Of a DNA stretch of 55,576 nt, positions 39,540 to 48,895 are shown piece by piece. The notes under the pieces were generated by a model. That model did not search any database. It was not told the origin of the DNA and saw only the letters and a program-made list of their open reading frames with translations. Made by a program: the position numbers and the translations under genes. The DNA comes from Oscillospiraceae bacterium (lineage in GTDB: Bacteria; Bacillota; Clostridia; Oscillospirales; Acutalibacteraceae): assembly GCA_015066515.1 (NCBI GenBank), contig SVOH01000014.1:1-55576 (forward strand), in the 5' to 3' direction. How positions within the stretch are numbered: the first letter of the stretch is position 1; each line of letters opens with the position of its first letter.

Positions 39540-41783
39540 TTGGCTCCAAGAAAGAAAAAAGAAACAGAACAAAAGTCTAAAAAGCCACAAAGCAATGCAT
39601 ATATTGCGGGTGCGGGCACAGTGGTAGAAAGCTTGGTTACCGAAACACTTAAATCAAACTTTATGCCGTATGCTATGAGCGTTATTATTTCGCGTGCCAT
39701 TCCTGAAATAGATGGTTTTAAACCGTCGCACCGCAAACTGCTTTATACAATGTATAATATGGGCTTGCTTAAGGGCAATACCATAAAGTCGGCTAATATT
39801 GTTGGTCGCACTATGCAGCTTAACCCTCACGGTGATGCCGCAATCTATGAAACTATGGTGCGACTAAGTGAAGGTAACGAAGCGCTACTGCATCCTTATG
39901 TTAAATCTAAGGGTTCGTTTGGTAAAGCATATTCACGCGATATGCAGTGTGCGGCTTCACGTTATACCGAGGCAAAGTTGGCTCCCATAGCTGAAGAGCT
40001 TTTTGTAGATATCGACAAGGATACCGTTGATTTTGTAGATAACTACGACGCTACAATGAAAGAACCGGTGCTGTTCCCCGTAACGTTTCCGTCAATACTT
40101 GTAAATGCAAATATGGGTATCGCGGCAGGTATGGCAAGCAATATTTGCCCATTTAATCTACGCGAAGTGTGTGAAACTACCATTGCATATATTAAAGATA
40201 ATGATATAAACGTGGCTGACACACTTTTAGCTCCGGATTTTCCAATAGGTGGCGAGTTGCTATACGACCGCAGCGAAATGGAAAAAATTTACGAAACAGG
40301 TCGCGGCAGCTTTAAAGTGCGTGGCACCTACGAGTATGACAAGTCAAACAACTGTATCGATATAAAATCTATTCCACCTACCACTACAACCGAAGCGATA
40401 ATTGAAAAGGTAATTGATCTTGTAAAGGCGAAAAAGATTACCGAAATTAACGATATTCGTGATGAAACCGACCTGGGTGGTCTTCAAATTACAATAGATT
40501 TAAAACGTGGTGTTGATGCGGAAAAGCTTATGAAAAAGCTTTTCAAAATGACACCTTTACAAGATAGCTTTTCTTGCAACTTTAACATTCTTATCGCCTC
40601 AAGCCCGATGGTCTTGGGTGTAAAAGACATCATAAGTGAGTGGGTTGCGTTTCGTAGTGAATGTGTACGCCGCCGAGTTTACTTTAAGCTTGAAAAAGCA
40701 AAGGGTAAATTACATTTACTTAAAGGTATGGAGAAGATACTTCTCGATATTGATAAGGCTATTAAAATTGTTCGTGACACCAAAGAAGAAAAAGAGGTTG
40801 TGCCAAACCTTATGATTGGCTTTGGCATTGACGAGACACAGGCTGAATATGTAGCCGAAATTAAGTTGCGTCACTTAAACCGCGAATATATATTAAAGCG
40901 TCTTGACGAAATAGAAAATCTACAAAAAGAAATCGAAGAGATGCAGTCTATTCTTGATTCAAAGGCAAAAATCAAAAAGATTATTGTAAAAGAACTCGAA
41001 GAAGTTATCAAAAAATACGGTCAAGACCGTAAAACACAAATCGTTTCTGCCGAAACTGAGGACACAACAAACGAGCCTGAGGTGGTAGACGAGTCACCTG
41101 TAACACTATTCTTTACAAAAGACGGTTACTTTAAAAAGATTACACCGCTATCACTTCGTATGAGTGGCGAGCAAAAGCTTAAAGAAGGCGACGAAATCAC
41201 ACAGGTAATTGAGTCAACCAATGCTCACGATTTATTGTTCTTTACCACAAATGCGCAGGTTTACAAAAGTCGTGTTTTTGATTTTGTCGACGGCAAAGCA
41301 AGTACGCTTGGTGACTTTGTTGCAAGTAAACTCGAATATGACGAGGGCGAGCAAAGTCTTTATATGGTGCATACCCGTGACTATAGCGGATTTATGATAT
41401 TTGTTTTTGATAACGGACGAATAGCCAAGGTTCCGCTTAAATCATACGAAACAAAAACGAACCGTAAAAAGCTTATTAAAGCGTACTGCGAAAAGCATAA
41501 AATTCATACAATTCTTTATTTTGAAAAGGATTGTGATTTGTTGCTAAAATCAACGAACAATCGTATGCTGCTTGTCAATACGGCGCTTATTCCCGCAAAG
41601 GCTACCAAAGATAACGGGGGTATTGCGGTTATGACTCAAAAGAAGGGTCAGCGCATATTTACAGCCGAGCCTTATGTAGACGAAGCGTTAGAAAATCCGC
41701 ACCGCTATCGCACAAAGAATTTGCCTGCTGCCGGTGCACTACCACAAAAGGGCCAAGCAACACAAACCGCACTTGACATATAA
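39540..41783 (+). CDS. divergent type IIA topoisomerase cleavage subunit (ParC/GyrA-like)
   Basis: 747 residues beginning at TTG 39540 after AAAGGAG. A basic N-terminus (MAPRKKKETEQKSKKPQ) precedes the winged-helix domain NFMPYAMSVIISRAIPEIDGFKPSHRKLLY, with catalytic Tyr at about 142 in CAASRYTEAKLA. A coiled-coil (KRLDEIENLQKEIEEMQSIL) follows. The C-terminal part (about 505-720) has beta-pinwheel-like blades (LFFTKDGYFKKITPLSL, DNGRIAKVP) but no GyrA box (QRRGGKG), favouring topoisomerase IV-like decatenation. At about residue 72 the usual RRIL is HRKLLY, in keeping with the divergent subfamily. It forms an operon with the ATPase subunit. Confidence 0.88.
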   Translation: MAPRKKKETEQKSKKPQSNAYIAGAGTVVESLVTETLKSNFMPYAMSVIISRAIPEIDGFKPSHRKLLYTMYNMGLLKGNTIKSANIVGRTMQLNPHGDAAIYETMVRLSEGNEALLHPYVKSKGSFGKAYSRDMQCAASRYTEAKLAPIAEELFVDIDKDTVDFVDNYDATMKEPVLFPVTFPSILVNANMGIAAGMASNICPFNLREVCETTIAYIKDNDINVADTLLAPDFPIGGELLYDRSEMEKIYETGRGSFKVRGTYEYDKSNNCIDIKSIPPTTTTEAIIEKVIDLVKAKKITEINDIRDETDLGGLQITIDLKRGVDAEKLMKKLFKMTPLQDSFSCNFNILIASSPMVLGVKDIISEWVAFRSECVRRRVYFKLEKAKGKLHLLKGMEKILLDIDKAIKIVRDTKEEKEVVPNLMIGFGIDETQAEYVAEIKLRHLNREYILKRLDEIENLQKEIEEMQSILDSKAKIKKIIVKELEEVIKKYGQDRKTQIVSAETEDTTNEPEVVDESPVTLFFTKDGYFKKITPLSLRMSGEQKLKEGDEITQVIESTNAHDLLFFTTNAQVYKSRVFDFVDGKASTLGDFVASKLEYDEGEQSLYMVHTRDYSGFMIFVFDNGRIAKVPLKSYETKTNRKKLIKAYCEKHKIHTILYFEKDCDLLLKSTNNRMLLVNTALIPAKATKDNGGIAVMTQKKGQRIFTAEPYVDEALENPHRYRTKNLPAAGALPQKGQATQTALDI

Positions 41784-41801
41784 CGGTTTTAGCGGTAAAA
41801 T
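41773..41801 (+). promoter_or_regulatory. sigma-A promoter of the valS leader RNA
   Basis: TTGACA (41773-41778, inside the end of the topoisomerase gene), 17-bp spacer, TAAAAT (41796-41801). It predicts transcription from about 41808, ten bases before the structured RNA described next. Confidence 0.82.
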
Positions 41802-41807
41802 AAAAAA

Positions 41808-41962
41808 CCGTCCGAAAAGCCACATACCTTGAATGTTTTCAAAGTAAAATTCGCATCTCGGGCGGTGTGTCCGCCTCGAAATGCAAACGCTGTTACTCGT
41901 GGCTGACAATATTAATATTAACAATTAGAATTCAATTATACTTATTTGGAGTTGGTAAATTT
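41808..41962 (+). ncRNA. structured 5' leader of valS, candidate three-way-junction RNA element
   Basis: Between the promoter and the valS ATG lies a 155-nt leader. AGCCAC (41818-41823) pairs with GTGGCT (41899-41904) as closing helix. Inside are two hairpins: CTTGAA/TTCAA(A)G at about 41828-41844, and a long stem at 41853-41884 (GCAT/ATGC plus TCGGGCGG/CCGCC(T)CGA with loop TGTGT). No T-box signature (AGGGTGGNACCGCG) is present, although aminoacyl-tRNA synthetase genes in Firmicutes often have one. No terminator follows, so control, if any, would act on translation or stability. The exact class is not recognised. Confidence 0.5.
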
Positions 41963-44596
41963 ATGAATAAAGAACTCGCAAAGCAGTATGACCCAAAGGA
42001 CGTTGAAGACCGCATTTATAAAATGTGGCTTGACGAAAAATACTTTCACGCAAAATGTGAAGAGGGCAAAGACACTTATACAATAGTTATTCCGCCACCA
42101 AATATTACCGGTCAGCTTCATATGGGACATGCTCTTGACAACACTTTACAGGATATTCTTATCCGTTTTAAGCGTATGCAGGGCTTTGACACGCTTTGGC
42201 TTCCGGGCACTGACCACGCATCTATTGCGACAGAAGCCAAAATTGTTGAGGCAATGAAAAAGGAAGGTATCACAAAAGAAGATATTGGCCGTGAGGGCTT
42301 CCTTGAGCGTGCATGGGACTGGAAGCGTCAATACGGCGGCAGAATTATCGAACAGCTTAAAAAGCTTGGTTCTTCTTGTGACTGGGACCGTGAGCGTTTT
42401 ACACTTGACGAAGGCTGTAACAAAGCCGTTCGTGAAGTGTTTGTAAACCTTTACGAAAAGGGTCTTATCTACCGTGGTGAGCGCATCATTAACTGGTGCC
42501 CACACTGTAAAACCTCTATTTCTGATGCCGAGGTTGAATATGAGGAACAGGCAGGTCATTTTTGGCATTTGCGGTATCCGTTTACCGATGGCAGCGGTTA
42601 CCTTGAACTTGCTACAACCCGTCCTGAAACATTACTTGGCGATACTGCAGTTGCAGTAAACCCAAATGATGAAAGATATAAAGATTTAATCGGTAAAGAG
42701 CTTGACCTTCCAATTGTTCACCGTAAGATACCGGTTGTTGCCGACGATTATGTTGAAATGGATTTCGGTACAGGCGTTGTTAAAATTACACCTGCACACG
42801 ACCCCAACGACTTTGAGGTTGGTCTTCGCCACAATCTGCCTGTTATTTGTGTTATGACCGACGATGCGAAAATTGTTGATGATTATCCAAAGTATGCAGG
42901 TTTAGACCGCTACGAAGCTCGCAAGGCTATTGTTGCAGATTTAGAGGCAGAGGGCGCACTCGTTAAGGTAGAGGATTATACCCATAATGTTGGCACCTGC
43001 TACCGTTGTGGCACTACCGTTGAGCCTGCCGTTTCAAAGCAGTGGTTTGTAAAGATGAAGCCACTAGCAACTCCTGCAATTGACGCTGTTAAAAACGGTG
43101 AAACAAAGTTTGTTCCACAGCGTTTTGAAAAGGTATATTTCCACTGGCTTGAAAATATTCGTGACTGGTGCATTTCGCGTCAGCTTTGGTGGGGACACCG
43201 TATTCCCGCTTGGTACTGTGAAGAGTGCGGCGAGATAACTGTATCTCGTGAAGATGTTCACAAGTGCGCACACTGCGGCAGTGAAAAGATTGTTCAAGAC
43301 CCCGATACACTTGACACTTGGTTTTCATCTGCTCTTTGGCCATTCTCTACTTTGGGTTGGCCTGATAACACCGAAGATTTAAAACACTACTACCCAACAA
43401 ACACACTCGTTACTGGTTATGACATTATTCCTTTCTGGGTAATGCGTATGATGTTCTCAGGACTGGAGCATACAGGTGAGGTTCCGTTTGATACCGTTCT
43501 TATTCACGGTCTTGTTCGTGATTCGCAGGGTAGAAAGATGTCAAAGTCACTGGGCAATGGTGTTGACCCTCTCGAAGTAATCGACACCTACGGTGCTGAT
43601 GCGCTTCGCTTCTCACTTGCTACGGGCAACAGCCCAGGTAACGATATGCGCTATATTCCTGAGCGCGTAGAGGCAAGCCGTAACTTTGCAAATAAGATTT
43701 GGAACGCCGCAAGATTTATTATGATGAACCTTGACAGCGATAAGGTATTGCCGGTTGACATTAACGCCTTAGCGCTCGAAGATAAGTGGATTATTTCAAA
43801 ATACAATACACTTGTTCGTGACGTCACCGAAAACCTTGACAAATTTGAACTTGGATTAGCAGTTCAAAAGCTTTATGACTTTATTTGGGACGTGTTCTGC
43901 GACTGGTATATCGAAATTTGTAAGGCTCGCTTAAATGGTGATGATGAGGCGGCAAAAAACACTGCTCGCAGCGTGCTTGTGTATGTGTTTACAAATACGC
44001 TTGCACTCCTTCATCCGTTTATGCCATTTATTACTGAAGAAATTTGGCAAAGCTTACCACACGGCGACGGTAAAGCACTTATGGTAACCGAGTGGCCTGA
44101 ATTCTGCGAAGAATTTAATTTCTCTGAGCAGGAAGCAGAATTTGAAAAGATTATGCTTGTAATCAAGGCCATCAGAAACCGCAGAGCCGAAATGAACGTG
44201 CCACCTTCTAAAAAAGCAAAGGTTTGCATTCAAACAAACTTTGCCGACACATTTAGTACAGGTGCATCATACATTTGTCGCTTGGCTTCTGCTTCTGAAG
44301 TTGAAATAGGCGACAGCTTTGACGCTGAGGGTGCTATTCGTGTAGTTACCGATGCGGCTACAGTTTATATGCCAATGAAGGAGCTTGTTGATATCGACGG
44401 TGAAATAGCAAGACTAAATAAGGATTTGCAAAAGGCTATCGTTGATAAAGAGTTCTTTGAAAAGAAGCTAAATAATGCCGGCTTTGTAGCAAAGGCACCT
44501 GCCGCTGTTATAGAGCAGCAGCGCGCAGGTCTTAGCAAAGCGCTTGATAGAATAAAGATGATTGAAGACAGTATCGCTGACCTCAAGGCTCTTTAA
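41963..44596 (+). CDS. valS: valyl-tRNA synthetase
   Basis: 877 residues, class I synthetase. The HIGH signature is in [20 protein letters not shown], the KMSKS signature in [20 protein letters not shown]. The editing CP1 domain is present ([37 protein letters not shown]). Zinc-ribbon-like cysteines are present ([19 protein letters not shown]). The C-terminal coiled coil ([20 protein letters not shown]) that binds tRNA is intact. The frame extends upstream to 41867 through the leader, but the family N-terminus [19 protein letters not shown] and GGAG upstream set the ATG at 41963. Confidence 0.97.
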   Translation: MNKELAKQYDPKDVEDRIYKMWLDEKYFHAKCEEGKDTYTIVIPPPNITGQLHMGHALDNTLQDILIRFKRMQGFDTLWLPGTDHASIATEAKIVEAMKKEGITKEDIGREGFLERAWDWKRQYGGRIIEQLKKLGSSCDWDRERFTLDEGCNKAVREVFVNLYEKGLIYRGERIINWCPHCKTSISDAEVEYEEQAGHFWHLRYPFTDGSGYLELATTRPETLLGDTAVAVNPNDERYKDLIGKELDLPIVHRKIPVVADDYVEMDFGTGVVKITPAHDPNDFEVGLRHNLPVICVMTDDAKIVDDYPKYAGLDRYEARKAIVADLEAEGALVKVEDYTHNVGTCYRCGTTVEPAVSKQWFVKMKPLATPAIDAVKNGETKFVPQRFEKVYFHWLENIRDWCISRQLWWGHRIPAWYCEECGEITVSREDVHKCAHCGSEKIVQDPDTLDTWFSSALWPFSTLGWPDNTEDLKHYYPTNTLVTGYDIIPFWVMRMMFSGLEHTGEVPFDTVLIHGLVRDSQGRKMSKSLGNGVDPLEVIDTYGADALRFSLATGNSPGNDMRYIPERVEASRNFANKIWNAARFIMMNLDSDKVLPVDINALALEDKWIISKYNTLVRDVTENLDKFELGLAVQKLYDFIWDVFCDWYIEICKARLNGDDEAAKNTARSVLVYVFTNTLALLHPFMPFITEEIWQSLPHGDGKALMVTEWPEFCEEFNFSEQEAEFEKIMLVIKAIRNRRAEMNVPPSKKAKVCIQTNFADTFSTGASYICRLASASEVEIGDSFDAEGAIRVVTDAATVYMPMKELVDIDGEIARLNKDLQKAIVDKEFFEKKLNNAGFVAKAPAAVIEQQRAGLSKALDRIKMIEDSIADLKAL

Positions 44597-44613
44597 TTAA
44601 AAAACAAAACTTT

Positions 44614-44646
44614 AAAAGAGAGCCAAATTAATTGGCTCTCTTTTTT
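44614..44646 (+). terminator. intrinsic terminator of valS
   Basis: AAAAGAGAGCCAA (44614-44626), loop ATTAA, TTGGCTCTCTTTT (44632-44644), then TT. The stretch 44647-44785 up to folC holds only a small inverted repeat AAGGATTA/TAATCCTT near 44710-44730. Confidence 0.9.
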
Positions 44647-44785
44647 ATTACGGTAAATGTATTTTTCTCTATTAAATTAATAAGCTTTAAATATATTCAC
44701 CGTATTAAAAAGGATTAATTGCTTAATCCTTGATAGTATTATGTGATATTTATTTTAAAATTTTCAAGTAAAATTTTGGTGTTTT

Positions 44786-46000
44786 ATGAAATATATAGAA
44801 ACTTTAAATTATATACATTCGCTTGGTGCTTTTTCGCATAAAGCCGGTCTTGGACGTATAACCGCTGTGTGTCAAAAGCTTGGTAACCCCCAAAACAACT
44901 TTAAAGCAATTCATATTGCGGGCACTAACGGCAAAGGCTCGGTTAGTATTTTTGTATCAAGCGCTTTAAAAGCAGCAGGGTATAAGGTTGGCACCTTTGT
45001 ATCACCATACATTGTTGATTTTTGCGAGCGAATACAAATAAACGGTGAGTATATAAGTCAAGAAGATTTGTGCCGACTATCACAAAAGGTTATTGACACA
45101 AAAGTAGAATTGACAGAGTTTGAATTTATAACCGCAGTTGGTTTTTTATATTTTAGTGAAAACAATATAGATATTGCTGTGCTTGAAACGGGTCTTGGCG
45201 GCCGATTTGATGCTACAAATGTAATAGATGCACCTCGGGTTTCTGTTATTGCTAAAATTGGACTTGATCATACCGCAATTCTTGGCGATACAATCGAGCA
45301 AATTGCCAAAGAAAAGTGTGGTATTATAAAAGGTAATACCGTTGTTACAACCCATACTCAACCGCAATCGGCATATGATGTTATAAAATCATATTCGCAA
45401 AATGTAATAACACCAAATATAAATGATTTAACAAATGTTAATACTTCGGTTTTGGGCAACAGCTTTACTTATAAAAATCAAAACTATAAAACAAATCTTG
45501 GCGGAAAGTATCAGGTTGAAAATGCGCTTATTGCAATCGAAACACTTAAAAACTGTGGACTAAGTGTTGGTGAAGATAATATAAAACAAGGTTTAAAAAA
45601 TGCTTTTATACCCGCACGACTTGAGGTGGTATCACAAACTCCTCTTATTGTAATAGACGGCGCTCATAATCCCGATGGAGCTTATGCTCTTTACAGTGTG
45701 CTCAAAGAGTACAAAAATATTACTGCTATTGTAGGCGTTATGCGTGATAAAAACTATAATGAGGTATTAGCTAAAACGTTGCCACTTTGTGAGAATGTAG
45801 TTTGTGTGACGCCAAATGTACGGCGTGCACTACCGGCAAAGAAATTATCGACTGTAGCACGACGGTACTGCAAAAATATCTTTGTTGCTGATAGTTTAGA
45901 TGACGCATTAAAAATTGCAAAGCAAAACAGTAACCAAATATTTATTTTTGGTTCGCTTTATCTAGCAAGCGAAATACGATCGCTTTTAAACGATAAATAA
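44786..46000 (+). CDS. folC: bifunctional folylpolyglutamate synthase / dihydrofolate synthase
   Basis: 404 residues, Mur-ligase family. The ATP loop is HIAGTNGKGSVSIFVSSAL, followed by KVGTFVSPYIVDFCERIQIN, ETGLGGRFDATNVID, and Mg-binding IGLDHTAILGDTIEQIAKEK CG. The C-terminal ligase motif VIDGAHNPDGAYAL is present. It adds Glu to dihydropteroate and polyglutamylates folates. It is often next to valS in Firmicutes, as here. It has its own terminator (46041-46080). Confidence 0.95.
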   Translation: MKYIETLNYIHSLGAFSHKAGLGRITAVCQKLGNPQNNFKAIHIAGTNGKGSVSIFVSSALKAAGYKVGTFVSPYIVDFCERIQINGEYISQEDLCRLSQKVIDTKVELTEFEFITAVGFLYFSENNIDIAVLETGLGGRFDATNVIDAPRVSVIAKIGLDHTAILGDTIEQIAKEKCGIIKGNTVVTTHTQPQSAYDVIKSYSQNVITPNINDLTNVNTSVLGNSFTYKNQNYKTNLGGKYQVENALIAIETLKNCGLSVGEDNIKQGLKNAFIPARLEVVSQTPLIVIDGAHNPDGAYALYSVLKEYKNITAIVGVMRDKNYNEVLAKTLPLCENVVCVTPNVRRALPAKKLSTVARRYCKNIFVADSLDDALKIAKQNSNQIFIFGSLYLASEIRSLLNDK

Positions 46001-46040
46001 AACTATAATATGACAATTCAATGTGACAAATTTTACCCAG

Positions 46041-46080
46041 ACAAGCTTTTATAATATTATAAAAGCTTGTTTTTATTTTT
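46041..46080 (+). terminator. intrinsic terminator of folC
   Basis: ACAAGCTTTTATA and its exact reverse complement form a near-continuous palindrome over 46041-46070, followed by TTTTATTTTT. Confidence 0.9.
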
Positions 46081-46099
46081 ATATTTTAAATTCCTCATA

Positions 46100-46143
46100 A
46101 GGCCCCCTTGCATAAAGGGGGTTGTCACCGCAGGGACTGGGGA
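46100..46143. repeat. REP-like palindromic element upstream of spoIIAA
   Basis: CCCCCTT-GCATA-AAGGGGG (46103-46121) is followed by TTGTCACCGCAGGGACTGGGGAT. G-run elements of this kind (AAGGGGG...GTCAC...ACTGGGGAT) look like dispersed repeats of gut Clostridia from memory; no second copy exists in the window. It fills almost the whole space between the folC terminator and the spoIIAA ribosome binding site. Confidence 0.5.
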
Positions 46144-46160
46144 TAGAAAGAGGTGTTTTT

Positions 46161-46487
46161 ATGTCAGTAGATATTAGTGTGAACGGGGAGGTAACAACCG
46201 CTTATTTATGTGGTGAAATAGATCATCATTCGGCGGCGGGTATTCGTTCTGCGATTGATAATGCGGCCGAACTTAATATGCCCTCACTGCTCGTTCTTGA
46301 TTTTACCCGTGTCAGTTTTATGGACAGCTCGGGCATAGGTCTTGTTATGGGTAGGTACCGTAATTTATCGCGGCGTGGTGCAAAGCTTCATATTACGGGA
46401 ACCTCACCACAAATATACAAAGTAATGCGACTTTCAGGCATCGAAAAATTGTCAACCATTGATGAACCAAAGATTAAGGAGATGTAA
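46161..46487 (+). CDS. spoIIAA: anti-sigma F factor antagonist SpoIIAA
   Basis: 108 residues, STAS domain. Unphosphorylated SpoIIAA removes SpoIIAB from sigma F in the forespore. The phosphorylation motif is SFMDSSGIGLVMGRY with serines at 56-57. Other conserved parts: AYLCGEIDHHSA and LHITGTSPQIYKVMRLSGIE. An upstream in-frame start at 46122 comes from the REP-like element; AAAGAGGTG precedes the ATG at 46161. It is the first gene of the spoIIA operon. A clear sigma-H promoter could not be found upstream. Confidence 0.96.
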   Translation: MSVDISVNGEVTTAYLCGEIDHHSAAGIRSAIDNAAELNMPSLLVLDFTRVSFMDSSGIGLVMGRYRNLSRRGAKLHITGTSPQIYKVMRLSGIEKLSTIDEPKIKEM

Positions 46488-46489
46488 AT

Positions 46490-46933
46490 ATGGAAATTAT
46501 AAATAAATTCAGTATGAACATACTATCACGCTCGGCAAATGAAGGCTTTGCACGCGCCACCGTTGCGGCGTTTGTGACACAGCTTGACCCAACGCTCGAA
46601 GAGATAAACGATATTAAAACCGCAGTTAGTGAGGCTGTTACAAACTGTATTGTTCACGCCTATCGTGAAAATTTGGGTAAGATTTACATAAGTGGCGAAA
46701 TCACTGACACCAATATAATAAAAATTAAAATTCGCGATAATGGATGCGGTATTGAAAATGTAGAAAAGGCTATGGAGCCACTTTATACCACCGTAGGTGG
46801 CGAGCGAGCAGGACTTGGCTTTGCCGTTATGCAATCATTTATGGATTCAATACGCGTGCGCTCTTGCGTGGACAAGGGAACGACTGTAACTATGCTTAAA
46901 AAAATAGCTCGTCGATACACAGTAAATGGTTGA
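46490..46933 (+). CDS. spoIIAB: anti-sigma F factor / serine kinase SpoIIAB
   Basis: 147 residues, GHKL-fold serine protein kinase that holds sigma F and phosphorylates SpoIIAA. Motifs: DIKTAVSEAVTNCIVHAY (N box), IKIRDNGCGIENVEKAMEPL (G1 box) and GERAGLGFAVMQSFMD (G2 box). The gene begins two bases after the spoIIAA stop and overlaps sigF by eight bases, a coupling that balances SpoIIAB and sigma F amounts. Confidence 0.96.
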   Translation: MEIINKFSMNILSRSANEGFARATVAAFVTQLDPTLEEINDIKTAVSEAVTNCIVHAYRENLGKIYISGEITDTNIIKIKIRDNGCGIENVEKAMEPLYTTVGGERAGLGFAVMQSFMDSIRVRSCVDKGTTVTMLKKIARRYTVNG

Positions 46934-47597
46934 TTCAAAATTACGTGACAGTTTTATAGAAAGCAATCTGCCGCTTGTCCATTCGCTTTGCAAACGATTT
47001 ACAGGGCGAGGAATAGAGTACGACGACCTATATCAAGCGGGATGTATTGGACTTATAAAGGCAGCTGACGGCTTTGATGAGGATAGGGGACTTTGCTTTT
47101 CTACTTATGCAGTACCTGTGATTTTGGGCGAAATCCGCCGTATGTTTCGCGACGGCGGTTCAGTTAAGGTTTCACGTAGTTTAAAGGAATTATCGTTAAA
47201 GATTACACGCACAAAATCCGTTTTGGAATTAAAGCTTTCTCGCGAGCCTACCGTAAACGAGTTGGCAACAGAGCTTGGTGTTACACCCGAAGAGATAACC
47301 GAGGCACAATCGGCGTCTCAACCAACGGTATCGCTCACGTATGAAAGTGACGATAGAACAACCCAAATAGATATTTCGGTTTCGGGACCTGAAGATTTGC
47401 TTACAAACAAGCTGCTTCTTGAGCGGGCATTTAAGCATTTGAATAATATCGAACAGCAGATAATCAGATATCGTTATTTTGAATACCTTACTCAAAACGA
47501 AACAGCAACCAAACTTGGTATGTCGCAGGTACAGGTGTCGCGTGCTGAAAAGAAAATACTGCTCAAATTACGCAACGTTATTGGCTCGGTTGCTTGA
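46926..47597 (+). CDS. sigF: RNA polymerase sigma-F factor (early forespore)
   Basis: 223 residues. Region 2: NLPLVHSLCKRFTGRGIEYD DLYQAGCIGLIKAADGFD and FSTYAVPVILGEIRRMFRDG. Region 3: LSREPTVNELATELGVTPEE. Region 4: RYFEYLTQNETATKLGMSQVQVSRAEKKIL. The order spoIIAA-spoIIAB-sigF and the overlap identify it as sigma F rather than sigma G or B. It directs early forespore transcription. This operon is direct evidence that the organism can sporulate. Confidence 0.96.
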   Translation: MVDSKLRDSFIESNLPLVHSLCKRFTGRGIEYDDLYQAGCIGLIKAADGFDEDRGLCFSTYAVPVILGEIRRMFRDGGSVKVSRSLKELSLKITRTKSVLELKLSREPTVNELATELGVTPEEITEAQSASQPTVSLTYESDDRTTQIDISVSGPEDLLTNKLLLERAFKHLNNIEQQIIRYRYFEYLTQNETATKLGMSQVQVSRAEKKILLKLRNVIGSVA

Positions 47598-47648
47598 CAA
47601 AAAATACTACAGGATATATTATATATATGTAATGAAAGGGGATGTAAA

Positions 47649-48602
47649 ATGAAACCCATATTATATATTGTAATACCTTGCTACAACGAGCAAGAGGTAT
47701 TGCCGGTTACAGCGCCTATGTTTTTACAAAAGATAAACGATCTTTATATTGAAGGTAAAATCAGCGAGCATAGCCGTATACTTTTTGTAAACGACGGCAG
47801 TAAGGACCGTACTTGGAGCATAATTACCGAATTATCACAGCTCGACGAGCATTACTGCGGTATTTCACTAAGCCGCAACCGCGGTCATCAAAACGCATTG
47901 CTTGCGGGTCTTATGGAAGCGAAAAATAAATGCGATATTTCGGTTTCGGTTGACTGTGACGGTCAGGACGATATTGACGCTATCGACAAAATGATAGACG
48001 AGTATCTATCGGGTAGTGACATAGTTTACGGTGTTAGAAGTGACCGTAAAACCGATACCGCTTTTAAACGCGGTACAGCGCAATTTTTTTATAAATTAAT
48101 GCGAGGTATGGGCGTTGATATGGTGTATAACCACGCAGATTATCGCCTTATGTCAAAACGCGCTCTTGAGGGCCTTTCGCAGTTTGAAGAAGTTAACCTG
48201 TTTTTACGTGGGCTTGTTCCAATGGTTGGGTTTAAATATTCTTGTGTAGAATATTCTCGAAAAGAGCGTCTGGCTGGTAAAAGCAAATATCCACTCAAAA
48301 AGATGTTGTCCTTTGCCATTGACGGCATAACCAGTCTTTCGGTAAAACCAATTCGCCTTATAACAGCAGTTGGCTTTATTGTTGCAATACTTAGCGTTAT
48401 TGGTATTATATGGTCGGTAGTTACACGCCTTGTTACCGGACACACTGGTGGTTGGGCTTCTACTATTAGCATTATCTGCTTTCTTGGCGGTGTTCAACTA
48501 CTTAGTCTTGGCGTTATCGGTGAATATATCGGTAAAATATATCTCGAGGTAAAACGCAGACCGCGTTTTATTATAGATAAAAAAACAGATGATATTAAAT
48601 AA
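47649..48602 (+). CDS. GT2 family polyprenyl-phosphate glycosyltransferase (GtrB/DPM1-like)
   Basis: 317 residues. GT2 catalytic domain at about 1-235: IVIPCYNEQEVLPVTAPMF, FVNDGSKDRTWSII, SRNRGHQNALLAGLMEA, VSVDCDGQDD (DxD-like), and NHADYRLMSKRALEGL. Two C-terminal membrane helices (AVGFIVAILSVIGIIWSVV and ISIICFLGGVQLLSLGVIGE) end in YIGKIYLEVKRRPRF. Such enzymes transfer glucose or a similar sugar to undecaprenyl phosphate at the membrane. It stands between the spoIIA and cotJ operons with its own Shine-Dalgarno (AAAGGGGATG) and terminator. A link to sporulation is only positional. Confidence 0.9.
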   Translation: MKPILYIVIPCYNEQEVLPVTAPMFLQKINDLYIEGKISEHSRILFVNDGSKDRTWSIITELSQLDEHYCGISLSRNRGHQNALLAGLMEAKNKCDISVSVDCDGQDDIDAIDKMIDEYLSGSDIVYGVRSDRKTDTAFKRGTAQFFYKLMRGMGVDMVYNHADYRLMSKRALEGLSQFEEVNLFLRGLVPMVGFKYSCVEYSRKERLAGKSKYPLKKMLSFAIDGITSLSVKPIRLITAVGFIVAILSVIGIIWSVVTRLVTGHTGGWASTISIICFLGGVQLLSLGVIGEYIGKIYLEVKRRPRFIIDKKTDDIK

Positions 48603-48614
48603 ATATATATGTAT

Positions 48615-48644
48615 AAGGAACGGCTGCGTGGTCGTTCCTTTTTT
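48615..48644 (+). terminator. intrinsic terminator of the GT2 gene
   Basis: AAGGAACG (48615-48622) pairs with CGTTCCTT (48633-48640), then TTTT. Confidence 0.85.
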
Positions 48645-48709
48645 CACCTTTTTACTTATTGTTTAATAAACTGTATAGAGGACGTAAATTGTAAAAAGGA
48701 GAAAATGCT

Positions 48710-48895
48710 ATGAACTATACAGATACCAACTACCGTATGCCACGTGATATGGCAACGGAAAATGGCGTTCTTGCTATGGCGTTTGTAAATTCGCAAAAAA
48801 TCAATTCCGTATACGATGTTGATACGGGATTCACGTGCGGAACTATATATCCTTGTCTTAATAAACCGTTAAGTGCAGGAGGCGTATGGCGATGA
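48710..48895 (+). CDS. cotJA: spore coat-associated protein CotJA
   Basis: 61 residues. The family core is recognisable in LAMAFVNSQKINSVYDVDTG and GTIYPCLNKPL (compare MAYVPxQxxxxxYxxxxGLxxGTIFPxLxxPF). CotJA is needed for deposition of CotJC in the spore coat of Bacillus. The ATG at 48710 follows AAAAGGAG. The last bases overlap cotJB. Confidence 0.88.
   Translation: MNYTDTNYRMPRDMATENGVLAMAFVNSQKINSVYDVDTGFTCGTIYPCLNKPLSAGGVWR

Noticed and set aside
37537-41783. Main DNA gyrase genes gyrB-gyrA
   Set aside because: TOPRIM motifs deviate, no GyrA box in the partner, and no dnaA/dnaN/recF neighbours.
41784-41962. T-box riboswitch for valS
   Set aside because: No AGGGTGGNACCGCG antiterminator, no terminator and no clear specifier loop; only a generic three-way structure is supported.
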